Part shown: positions 37,001 to 49,000 of the stretch, piece by piece
Numbering within the stretch: position 1 is the stretch's first letter
How the letters are laid out: every line of letters begins with the position of its first letter
Assembly (NCBI RefSeq): GCF_018873765.1
Contig: NC_057922.1
Span: forward strand, 15,389,563-15,453,562
Length of the DNA: 64,000 bases
DNA from: Telopea speciosissima
Lineage: Eukaryota; Streptophyta; Magnoliopsida; Proteales; Proteaceae
Reading direction: 5' to 3'
The notes under the pieces: model-generated
Databases searched by the model: none
Seen by the model: the letters and a program-made list of their open reading frames with translations, nothing else
What the model was told of the DNA's origin: nothing
Made by a program: the position numbers and the translations under genes

Positions 37001-40000
37001 CCTAGGACCTGTAACCAGTAACTTGAGAGAAGAGAAAAAAGAGAGAATGAGAGAATAATAACTTGTTTTTATTGATAGGAAAGCCCCTCTATTATAAATA
37101 GAGGGGAAATTACAAATAGAAAGGGGAACTCCTAATCAGATTAGGAATTCCTAATCATGATAGGATTCCAAGTTACAATAGGAAAAGAACTAGAACTAAC
37201 AACTTAAACTGAAACTAAGACTAACAACTCACAGTAGAATTAGGACTTGACATAATTAGAAACTAGGACTCCAACTAGGACTAGGAAAATAGAAGATACA
37301 CATCAACCAAATCACTGTTCACGTGAACAGTGTCACGTGAACAGTACTTCTCAACATTTTGTTATTTACTCTAACTTGTGGGTCCTTCTCGGATAGTTGC
37401 TTTGGAAAATCCAAGCTTGGCAGTTGCTGGTTGATCTTTCGAAATTTTACAGGTATTCCAGTGGGAAGCTTCTCTTATTTTATTGAAAATGGCACAAACT
37501 TCAAGGCTGAATGTTCGGCTTTTTTGCATTAGAATCAAGTTTGCTATGCAAAAAGGTATCCAATCTCTATGGATTGAATCAGATTCTGAAGCAGTGATCC
37601 AGTATGTAAAGAATCATTCAATTCCTTTAGCTTTTCAAAATAAATGGTAATAAAGCCTTCCTTGATTCCATTCAATGGAAGATATCACATTGGTTTAGAG
37701 AAACCAATCAAGTGGTGGATTTGTTGGCAAAGAAAGCAGCTTCTACAAGATGGATGAGCTGGTGGGAGACAAGTCCTCAATTTGCATCCGGGGATGTATT
37801 GTGGGATATGCAGGGTAGATCTCGTTTCAGATTTGTAAACCTTTGATTTATCTTCTTCCTTGCTGATGGCATTGCCGAAGGTGATGATTGTAAGATAAAT
37901 TTTGGTAGGCTAGGAGTTCTCTGCTGATGGCATTGCCGAAGGTGGAGATCCTTGCCTCTGTTCTTTTGTTTTTATCCCTTGATGGGATCTCCTTGTATTC
38001 TTTATTCTTTTCCTTTTAACATAAATCCTTGCTGATCTTTAGCCAAAAAAAAAAGTCTCTTCTTGAACGTAAGAGAAACATACCTATCATGTCTCATCAT
38101 TCTCTGGAGACTAATTTCCAATTTAAGTCTTCTTCATGGTTAGATGGAAAGTTTGCTAGAAAGTGGAAGATTTCAAGCTCATAAAGTGCCTTGCTGTAGT
38201 TGAGTTTTAGATTAGGTAAACAAGTAATAGAAGAGGAAGAAGATGAAGAAGGAAGAAGAAGAGAGAAGGAGACGTTTGGAGGGAAGAGAAAGAGAAGGAG
38301 AATGTTTGAGTTGTAATTGTCGTGTGTGAGAGTGATCTCTCCACCCCTATATTGCTTCACTTAATAGAAATACAGAATTACATACACCTCCCTAAGGAGG
38401 TAAAGTGTAAAAAAGGTAAAAAGATAGAAATTACATATTAGAGCAACTAGTCAACAGGCTAGTTCCCAAACTACCCTTAGAACATAACTTCTAATAACTC
38501 TAACACTCCCCCTCAAGCTGGTGAATATATATCATGCATTCCCAGCTTGCTTAAGAGAGTACTAAACTGAGGAAAAACAAGAACCTTGGTGAAGATGTCG
38601 GCCAGCTGATCACCAGTTTGTACAAATGGAGTACAAATGTAGCCAGAGTCTATCTTCTCCTTGATGAAGTGTCTATCAACCACAATGTGCTTAGTTTGGT
38701 CATGTTGGACTGGATTGTGGGCAATACTGATGGCAGCCTTGTTGTCACAGTAGAGTCTCATAGGGCCCTCAGTATCAAGTCCCAGTTCCTGAGCAAGTCT
38801 CTTCAGCCATATGAGTTCACAAACACCATGAGCCATGGCTCGAAATTCTACCTCTACACTGGATCTGGCTACAACATGTTGTTTTTTGCTTCTCCATATA
38901 ACCAAGTTACTCCCACAAAGGTACAATAACCGGAGGTAGATCTCCTGTCTATAATGGAGCCAGCCCAATCAGCATCAGTGAAGCCCTCCACTCTCAAGTG
39001 ATTGTGCCTGGCATACAACAGTCCTTTCCCCGGAGAAGACTTTAAATACCTAAGAATGCGAAACACAGCATCCAAATGGCCACTCTTGGGAGCATGCATG
39101 AATTGGCTCACAACTCCCACTGCATAGGAGATATCTGGGTGTGTCATAGCAAGATAGATAAGCTTCCCCACTAGTCTTTGGTACTTTCCCACATCAACCA
39201 AAGGAGAACCGCAATCTTCTCCCAGTTTATGATTCTGCTCAATGGGAGAATTTGCTGGTTTGCAGCCTAACATCCCTGTCTCTGTCAACAAATCAAGAAC
39301 AAACTTCCGTTGACATATGTTAATTCCTTTCTTGGTCCTTGATACTTCAATTCCTAAGAAGTACTTCAAGGGGCCTAGATCTTTGATCTCAAACTGCTGT
39401 GCCAGGTAGTTTTTCAGTTTACCTATCTCGGCTATATCATCCCCTGTGACCACAATGTCATCAACAGACAATGAGGGCTGTGATGGTACCATTGCCCCGC
39501 TTGGTAAAGAGAGTGTGATCAGCTTGACTCTGGGAATACCCATTCTTCGGAATAGCCTGTCGGAAGCTTTCAAACCATGCCTTTGGTGACTGTTTGAGAC
39601 CATATAGTGCCTTCTTGAGGAGGCACACCTTCCCTTCAGCTGAAGGCATTTTGAAGCCTGGAGGGGTTTGCATGTACACTTCTTCTTCCAAGTCACCGTG
39701 GAGAAAAGCATTCTTCACATCCAACTGATATAATGGCCAATCATTATTGGCAGCCAAAGATAAGAGGACTCTTATAGAATTGTGCTTGGCCACAGGTGCG
39801 AATGTCTCCTGATAGTCAATCCCATAGACTTGACTGTACCCCTTGGCAACCAACCTTGCTTTATATCTTTCAATACTGCCATTAGATTTATACTTGATTG
39901 TATAGACCCATCTGCAGCCAACTGGGACACGTCCCTTAGGAAGATCCACCAATTGCCAAGTACCATTCTTCTCAAGGGCCATCATCTCCTCAGACATAGC

Positions 40001-43000
40001 TTGCCTCCACTTTGGGTCAGACATAGCATCAGTAACATTCCTGGGAATAGAAGTTGTAGAGAGAGCAGTAATAAAGGCAATACTTAAGGGAGAAAGAGCA
40101 CCATAGGAAACAAACTGGGCTATAGGATTAGTACAAACTCTTTTCCCCTTTCTAACAGCAATAGGAAGATCTAAGTTAGATGGAGAAGAAGGGATATCAC
40201 CTGATTGAGAAGGATGAAGCTCAAGATGTGGATCTGGATCCAAAGAGGACTCTTGGTAGGTCTGCTTTCTTTGGTTATGTATGCCTTCACCCTTTTTGTA
40301 TGTAATGTGGTAATCCTTCTCCTTACTAGGACCACTTTCAACCACCAATTCTGTATTCACATTGGATTGATCACCAGTATTAACCACCTCCACAGTCTTG
40401 TGCGTACCAATGTCAAACATAAAAGGAGAGATAGAGAGAGGAGAATGAAGGAAATCAGCAGCCTGTTCACTTCCATACTTCTCCCCCTGAAGAGGATGCT
40501 GAGAAGGGGCAAAGAAAGGAACAGATTCAAGGAAGGTGACATCCTTGGAGATAAGACACCAACGAGAAGAAGGGTGGTAGCACTTGTAACCCTTGGTAGT
40601 AGAAGAGTACCCAAGGAAGAGACACTTGAGGGCTTTGGGATCAAGCTTAGTGCGTGCAGATTTGTTTACATGCACATAACAAACGCAACCAAAGACTTTA
40701 GGGGGAAGAGAAAATGCAGAAACCTTGGGAGATAAGATGTCCAAGGGAGAGCTAAAACCAAGAAGCTTAGTAGGCATGCGATTGATGAGAAAAGAGGCAG
40801 TGAGAGAGCAGCAGACCAAAAGGTCTTGGGGACATGCATACCAAACAAGAGACTACGGGTGACCTCCAATAAATGGCGGTTCTTCCTCTCAGCAACCCCA
40901 TTTTGTTGGGGTGTGTCAACACACGCTAGCTGATGGAGAATGCCATGATCAGTAAAGAAGGCTTGGAGGCCACCAAACATGTATTCCCCCCCTTTATCAG
41001 ATCGAACAACTTTTATCCGAGTGTCAAACTAAGTAAGAATCATCTGATAGAATGTTTTAAATGCATCACAAACATCACTTTAATGTTTCATAAGAACTGT
41101 CCAAGTAGCACGAGAAAAATCATCAACAAAGGACACAAAGTATCGATAACCAAATAAAGAGGTAGTAAGGGAGGGTCCCCAAACATCAGTATGTACAATA
41201 TGGAAAGAAGCAGCAGTTTTATTACCATGATATGGATAAGAAGAACGACAATGTTTGGCAAACATACATGGTTCACAGTGAAAAACATGAGAAGAAGCAA
41301 CAGAAGAAAATAAGTGAGGTAACTGTTTCCTCATTACAACAAAAGATGGATGGCCAAGACGACAATGCAATAACATAACAGACTCTACAAAGCTACTATC
41401 AGTACTTCCACACACAAAAGACTGAGCTGTGGTAACAGAAGGGTCAAAAAGGTAAAGGCCTTGCTCTTCACGTCCACTACCAATAATCCTCTTCGTCACC
41501 AAATCCTGAAAAAGACAGTGAGAAGGGAAAAATGTGACACAGCAGTTCAAAGATTTAGTCAGGTGACTCACAGATAAAAGATTAACTGCAAGATTAGGGA
41601 CATGAAGAACTAAAGTAAGAGAAATAGAAGAGGTGACAGGAATGCTACCCTTACCAGATATGGAGGATAGGGAGCCATCAGCTATCCTAACCTTATCCTT
41701 ACCAGAGCAAATGGTATAGGTATCATAATTATAGGACGTACCAGTCATGTGGTCAGTGGCACCAGAGTCAATGACCCAAGACTGGGCTGCAGTAGGGACT
41801 GAGGTGGAGACCTATAAGGCTGAGGATGATGAGGAGCTGGCCGCAGTAGGTGAAGGAGATGTGTTGAGCTATGACATGACCCTGCGGACCACTGTATCCA
41901 TGAAGAGGGAGTCATCCTGTGTAGTATTTGCCTCTGTCATCACTGAATGAGCTCGAGCTCCCCCTCTACGGCCACCACGACTCCGTGTGCCAGGAGGACG
42001 GCCATGAAGAGACCAACACCTATCCTTGGTATGGCCAGTTCTCCCACAATGATCACATTTAAACCTGTCTCTACCAACTCCACTGGCACTAACAGTCTCC
42101 ACTGTGTTGGCTACCTCACGGTTAGGCCCTGGGCCTCTACCACCTCCACGGGTGTCTCTAGAAGAACTAGAATGGAGAGCTGATCTCTCAAGAGAGGATA
42201 CAAGAGCTGGTTCCATAGCAACACGCCGAGTCTCCTCACTCTGTAAGTAACTACACACCTCACTAAGAGATGGAAAGGGAGATTGGCCTAAGATCTGAAG
42301 CTTGATGGGCTCATAGTCAGGGTTCAGACCACCAAGTAGAGAGAAGACACACTCTTTTTCAAGAGTCTGGTATACCTTAGCTTCATCCTCTGGATCCTTC
42401 AGGTGGAGATCCCTGTAGTGGTCATATTCTTCCAACAGGGTAAGAAAGGCATTGTAGTATTCAGAAATTGTCTTGTCACCCTGCCTCATGGAGTTAATCT
42501 TCTGGTGAAGCTGATAGACCTTAGCAGAGTCACCCACTCTATCAAAAGTTTGGGAAACACTGTCCCAGATTGCCTGGGCAGTTTCCTTTCGGATAAATCT
42601 TCGTCCAATCTCAGGAGTCATGGAGAAGATTAACCATGTCATGACTGTAGAATTGTCGGCCTCCCATTGATCATTGGCAGGTGACCCAGGCTCTGGAGCT
42701 GTAATGGTGCCTGTAATGTATCCCAATTTTCTTTTACTCTTGAGTGACAACCTCACAAAGTGTGACCAGTCCAAGTAATTGGTACCATCAAGCTTCACAA
42801 AGGAGATCTGGGTAGTTATGTTCTCATAAACAAAAGGAGGAGGTGTGGGAAGGGGCTGTGAAGCAGCCGAACCAACCCCAGATGTAGGCGTATCAACCAT
42901 ATTATATGGGAAAGAGCACTTGACCATAAAACAGATAACAAGCAGCAGTTGGGGAGTACACACTCAACCCAAATAGAAGAGTCCAATACCAAACAGAAAG

Positions 43001-46000
43001 TCCAGCAAGGAAAAAACACAGATATAGGCTGGTCCTTAACACTTTCCATGAAGTAATACAAGCTTAAAAAAGGTCCAAGATCTCAAACAAGGTGGCCATT
43101 ATCATTCTTCAACCAAGAAATCAGCATAGGGCAGCCCAAATACAAAAAACACAGAGGAAGTGCAGTTTCGGTTTACCTGGGCAGAACAGAGATTCCATAA
43201 AAAACTGAGATAGTTCCAATAGAAACTTCAAGCTGCAAGGAGGGACTTAAGGGGCCTGATAAGCACTCTTGGGCGATTCCAAAGAGCCATTCCAAGGCTG
43301 AAACACATCTGAAATGAGAGAGAAACAGAAGCTGCAACTTCTGGCTGGCGGAAATTTCTGTGGTAGCTGTAAGAGCTACAAAGACATAAGGGAGCTGCAG
43401 CTGAGTTCAAACAGCAGCTTCAACTACACCAATAGGTCAAATCGAACCTATTCCATGCTCTTTCAGCAATCTTCTACATAGGGATCTTCTCCTTGAACCC
43501 CTTTGTATCCTAGGGTTTCAAAGAGAAGAAAAAGAATAGGAGAGAGGAGCTAGAACACGACTCTCAAACCTGCTCTGATACCAAGTTGAGTTTTAGATTA
43601 GGTAAACAAGTAATAGAAGAGGAAGAAGATGGAGAAGGGAGAAGAAGAGAGAAGGAGACGTTTGGAGGGAAGAGAAAGAGAAGGAGAATGTTTGAGTTGT
43701 AATTGTCGTGTGTGAGAGTGATCTCTCCACACCCATATTGCTTTACTTAATAGAAATACAGAATTACATACACCTCCCTAAGGAGGTAAAGTGTAAAAAA
43801 GGTAAAAAGATAGAAATTACATATTAGAGCAACTAGTCAACAGGCTAGTTCCCAAACTACTCTTAGAACATAACTTCTAATAACTCTAACAGTTGTAAGC
43901 TAGTGCAACAGTTCATAATCCATAATGGATCTCAATAGACAATTCTACTGCAAAACTAGATGATTAAGCATTTAAGCTAATGCTGAAAATCTGTATTGAA
44001 AATTTTTCATGTTGCACATCGAAAGAATAAATGTGCACAGTACCAATACATTATGGATGTCATAACAGGTACAACTCCAAAACACAATTTAAATCACATA
44101 ATCATGTAAAAGTAAACACTTTTTTTTGGTAGGAAGTAAAAAATTAACACACAAAATTAAAATTGTGGACTGACCTTTCATCATCTAAATCAAATACATC
44201 ATTATCTTTCTCTGTTTCTTCTTTTGATGCATCTTCTTCAACTTGTAGATCGAAGAGCTTATCTGTCAAATACATTTCACCCATGTCCATGTCATCATCC
44301 AATAAATTTTCAAGTTCATCTCTCACCTGAAAAGATGAGATGATAAGAAGATTAGAGAACTAAGAAACCAGTACACCTTAAGTATAGGGTATGTATTGAA
44401 ACTTGTCTCGGGCAGTGGTATGATGGTAATAACATCACAAATCGCCATTTTTTCTGTTTAGGAAGGACCCATTTTACCATCACGACCAACTACAACAACA
44501 GTGGCATACTGTATAATTATGGACATAATATATGTATCAATAGTTATTGCTTCTAGTAGACCAACTTTATAGGTCCAATAATTTGTTCAGTCATCTAGAG
44601 TCCCCGTGTGAGCATAAATAATGCAAATCATCTGACATGGCTTGCCATGTAGCCCTTGGCCCTAAGAGCTGGTAGGAAAGCATCACAAGAGGTAGTTACC
44701 AATCAAATGCTCACACTGACAGGTTGGATCCTACACTAAATTGCAACCACTGCGCCAAAACTATACAAGGGGGAAGATTTTTCTGTTTGGCAGGACAAGA
44801 AGGTGGGTAATGTAGAATAGCTAGGCTGCAACCAATGCTACAGGAGGATCGTAAACTTTTCAATGAAGAGCAGCATCCACAGGGTATTTGATTTCTTCAA
44901 TCAGCAACTATGAAATCTTCTATTGAATTAATAAATCTCATGGAAGAAAAACTCGACCGAAACCTGTCGAAACAGGTTTCCGAGACGAGTTGAAGGGGAA
45001 TTTTATAAAATCCCTGGATTCGACCGGGTTTTGATGGTTTCGACCAGTTTCGACTGGTTTCGACCATATTTCGGTGGTTTCGACACATATGCCCATCGAA
45101 ACTAGGGGAAACTTGGCTCGAAACTAGGACAGACAGGTATTTATGCCACAAACTGCCAGAAACCAGAACAGACACTTAGTTATGTGTTGAAGTATGTACG
45201 GGGTATTCTGGTCTTTTTCCTGTCTTTATTTCATGTACAGCCATGTCGGCTATGTTAGGGACAATTCTGTCCATGTATTTTGTATCTCTTATTATAAATA
45301 TATGGCTTGGGGTCTACCTTAGACCATCGAAGCATTATTCTCTAATTCTAAACTCTCTCAACATGGTATCAGAGCAGGCAGGGGTCACGGTATCGAGTCC
45401 CTCTGGCAGTGGGCAGGTGTTGAATTATTTATCCACCCGTGTCCCCCTTTGGATAGTCCGCCGTGTTAGAGCTCCTATTTGATATACATATTGTTTCTTC
45501 CCTTTCCTACAAGGTCAGCCTTTCAGAGGAAGCGGTTTCTACATTATATCTAATATCATTTAATTTTCAACTTTCTAATGCTGGGTTTTTTCTCAAATCT
45601 AAATTTTTTATAAATCTTAATATGATAAAACACTGCTAAAACCCAAAAGTGCAGTAAAATATTCATTTGTTTTGATGTCCAAAAAAATATTTTCATTCAG
45701 AGCGATTTTGACAGCATTCGCGCACACCAAATTAAGTTTTATCGGTACATAACTCCTTCAATATAAATCAGATTTAAGCAAACTTGGACTTGTTGGAAAG
45801 CTATCAAAACAAAGCTTTCTAACAAACCCAAGATTGCTTAAATCTCATTTATGGCATCGGAAGCTCCAAAGGTGTCCCAAGGGTGGGCGCAACCCTAAAC
45901 CAGGCAATACTCGTTCCCAGGCCAATCTTTCTGATGCTTCCGATGTTGTCACTGCTCTTGCTGCCCCGGCTCCTTTCTCTTTGGATCAAATGGCTGTCAT

Positions 46001-49000
46001 CCATAAATTGGTGACACAACTGACTACTAGCTCCTCTCATCCTCCTATCTCCAACCTTGCCTTGTCAGGTACTTTTCATGTTTCCTCGCCGAGTCTTTTG
46101 TGGTTAATTGACTCTGGGGCTACTAATCACATGACTAGCAACTTAGAGGTCTTCCATACCTACTCTCCGTGTTCTGGACGGGATAAGGTACGTGTGGCCG
46201 ATGGTTCTATGTCCCCCTCTCGGGTAAACGTTCGGTGTCTTGTAGTTCCCATCCCTCTCTTTCTTCTATTTTGCATGTCCCCAAGTTATGTGCTAATCTA
46301 TTATCTATTTATCGTTTAACCAATGGGTTAAATTGTTTGGTTTGCTTTTATTCAACTCATTACTTGTTTCAGGATCTAGTAACGGGCACAACGATTGGGT
46401 ATGGTCGGGTCCGTGATGGTCTCTATTACTTGGAATCTACACCAACTGCTCCAGCTCCCTCATCTTCTCATACCCTACATTCTGATAGTGCCCTGACCAA
46501 GCTACTACATTTGCAACGTCGCTTAGGACATCCCTCTTTTCATGTTTTACATTCTATGTTTCTAGATTTAGTTAAACATTGTGGTTTGGAACAGCTTAAT
46601 TGTGAGATCTGTGAATTTTCTATGCACACTCGAAACTCTTATTTTATTAGTGATAGTAATAGTAATGTTCCTTTTTTCATTATTCATTCTGATATTTGAG
46701 GTCATGGTTTTCGGTGGTTCATTACTTTTATTGATAATTGCACACGCCTCACATGGGTTTATCTTCTCCACAATAAGTCTGATGCATTTTCTTGTTTTCA
46801 ATCGTTTCATGCCATGCTTCGGAGTCAATTTAATGCTTTTGTCAAGGTCCTACGCAGTGATAATGGCACTGAATACCTTGACCATGCCTTTCAGGAGTAC
46901 CTTTCTTCCCATGGCATTCTCTCCCAAACTTCCTGTGTTAGGACCCTTGAACAAAACGGCATCCTTGAAAGGAAAAATCGGCATTTCCTGGATGTGGTGC
47001 CTTGATGTTTACCACTACTGTCCAGAAGACATATTGGGGAGATGCTGTCCTCACTACTGCCTAACCTCATTAATCGGCTTCCCTCCAATGTCCTTAACTT
47101 TAAGATACCTCTATCCTTTCTCCCTGACCCTGCTATTGCCACTTCTCTTCCTCCCAAAATATTTGGGTGTGTTTGTTTTGCCCACAACTCGTCCCCTTCT
47201 CGATCTAAGTTGGATCCCCGTGCTCTTCGGTGTGTTTTCCTTGGTTACTCGGCCTCTCAAAAGGGTTATAAGTGTTATCACCCTCCTTCTCGTCGTCTCT
47301 ATATAACCATGGATGTCACCTTCCACAAGTCGGAACCCTAATTCACGACAACTCTTCAGGGGGAGAGTCTTGAAGAAGAGCAATCGTGTCTTGTTCCTCC
47401 TATGGTTATTGACAATTTTCCGGTAACTAATATTACAGTTCAGGGGGAGCCCACAATTAACAGTGACAATGAGAAAGTAATTGATCCTACCCCCTTGGAA
47501 GTAATAACTTACACTCAGAGTAGATCCAAGAACAAGGGAACCATGAAAGACCAACCATTACCCACTGTGGCGCCTCCTCCAGATTCGCCCTCTTCATCAG
47601 GTAATATCTCTCCTATTTTTGATAGTATACCTAGCTTAGATAACTCCTTGCTTGATGATCGTCCCATTGTCATTCAAAAATGTGTTGGCTCTTGCACACA
47701 ATACCCTATCTCTCATTTTGTATCTTATGAGTCTTCATCACCTTCCCATCTTGCCTTTGTTTCCTCCTTGTCTTCTGTGTCTATTCCACAAGATTGGAAG
47801 GAAGCCATTAAAGATCCGAAGTAGAAGGTTGCCATGATAGAAGAAATGCAAGCGTTGGACAAGAATGGCACATGGGAACTTGTCCCTCGCCCAAAAAGGA
47901 AAAAATTAGTTGGATGCAAATGGATGTTTACAGTCAAGCAAAAGGCAGATGGTACTGTTGAGAAGTACAAGGCTCGTCTAGTTGCTAAGGGCTTTACCCA
48001 AACCTACAGGATAGATTACCAAAAAACTTTTGTGCCCGTGGCAAAAATGAACTCAGTCAAAGCTTTGTTGTCCTGTTCTGCCAATCTGGGATGGGACCTA
48101 CAACAACTAGATGTCAAGAATGCCTTCTTTAATGGAGATCTTGAAGAAGAGGTCTATATGGATTTGCCTCCCGGATTTATTACACCTCCACGGCTGGCCG
48201 AGTATGCAGGTTATAGAAATCCCTTTATGGACTCAAGCAATCCCTTAGGGTTTGGTTTAGCGGGTTTTTGAAAGCCATAAAGAAATTTGGGTACCCAAAG
48301 CCAAGTTGATTATACATTATTTGTGAAATGGATTAGTTCCCAAATCACAGCTCTTATTGTGTATGTAGATGACATCGTGATCACTAGGAACAATGATACT
48401 GAGCTCTCTTACCTAAAAAATCTGTTGGCCACTGAGTTTGAATCCAAAGATCTAGGACCTCTCCGGTATTTTCTTGGGATTGAAGTTACAAGGTCCGACA
48501 AAGGGATTTTCATTTCCCAACGAAAATACGTCCTGGCCCTCCTTAGTGAGACAAGTATGCATGGTTGTAAACCTATTGATTCCCATATTGAGGTTAACCA
48601 TCAGCTATGTAGTGTAGTGGGTGATCCAATTAACAGAGAGTAGTACCAGGGACTTGTTGGTCGGTTGATCTATTTGTCCCAAACCAGACCTGACATTGCC
48701 TAGGATGTGGGCATTGTTAGCCAGTTTCTCCATGACCCAAGGACAACCTACCTAGATGTAGTGCACTGAATTTTGAGGTACCTGAAGTCTGCCCCTGGGA
48801 AAGGAGTTCTCTTTTCCAACAATGAGAACCTGAGGCTAGAGGCTTTTACTGATGTCGATTGGGCTGATCCATTGATGATAGGAGGCCTACCTTTGGCTAT
48901 TGTTCATTCCTTGGAGGTAACCTGATGCAGATAAGTCACATAATGGGCTTATTTTATTGGAAATAAGCCTTAGGTGGGGTTATGTATGCATCGACCCTTT

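Larger units (their letters stand above)
23639..37400 (+). mobile_element. Copia-1: old Ty1/copia element, host of a nested stack
   Basis: The putative 5' LTR is 23639-23752 (TGTTGAGTAG to TTTTCTCA). It is followed by a decayed primer site CGGTATCAAAGA at 23756-23767, compared with the usual TGGTATCAGAGC. Gag pieces are at 25659-26260 and 33131-33510, and protease/integrase N-terminus at about 33530-34312. A short continuation (VIYSNLWV) is at 37361-37395. The gaps are later insertions: a hAT MITE (24286-25330), the pararetrovirus (26265-33130), a SINE end (33642-33729) and a non-autonomous LTR element (34313-37356). RT, RNase H and the 3' LTR are absent; a LINE tail abuts the end. It lies in MRS2-B intron 3. 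Confidence 0.75.
38201..43891 (-). mobile_element. Copia-2: nearly complete, recent Ty1/copia element
   Basis: LTRs 38201-38505 and 43587-43891 are both 305 bp. On the minus strand they start TGTTAGAG and end AAAACTCA. They differ at roughly six positions by eye, so it is young. The primer site TGGTATCAGAGC is at 43583-43572, three bases from the LTR. A polypurine tract CCAGCTTGAGGGGGAG is at 38521-38506. Flanks GTAGT and GTTGT are a 5-bp target duplication with one mismatch. Gag, protease, integrase, RT and RNase H are in order. It is in MRS2-B intron 3 and transcribed in the same direction as the gene. Confidence 0.93.
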
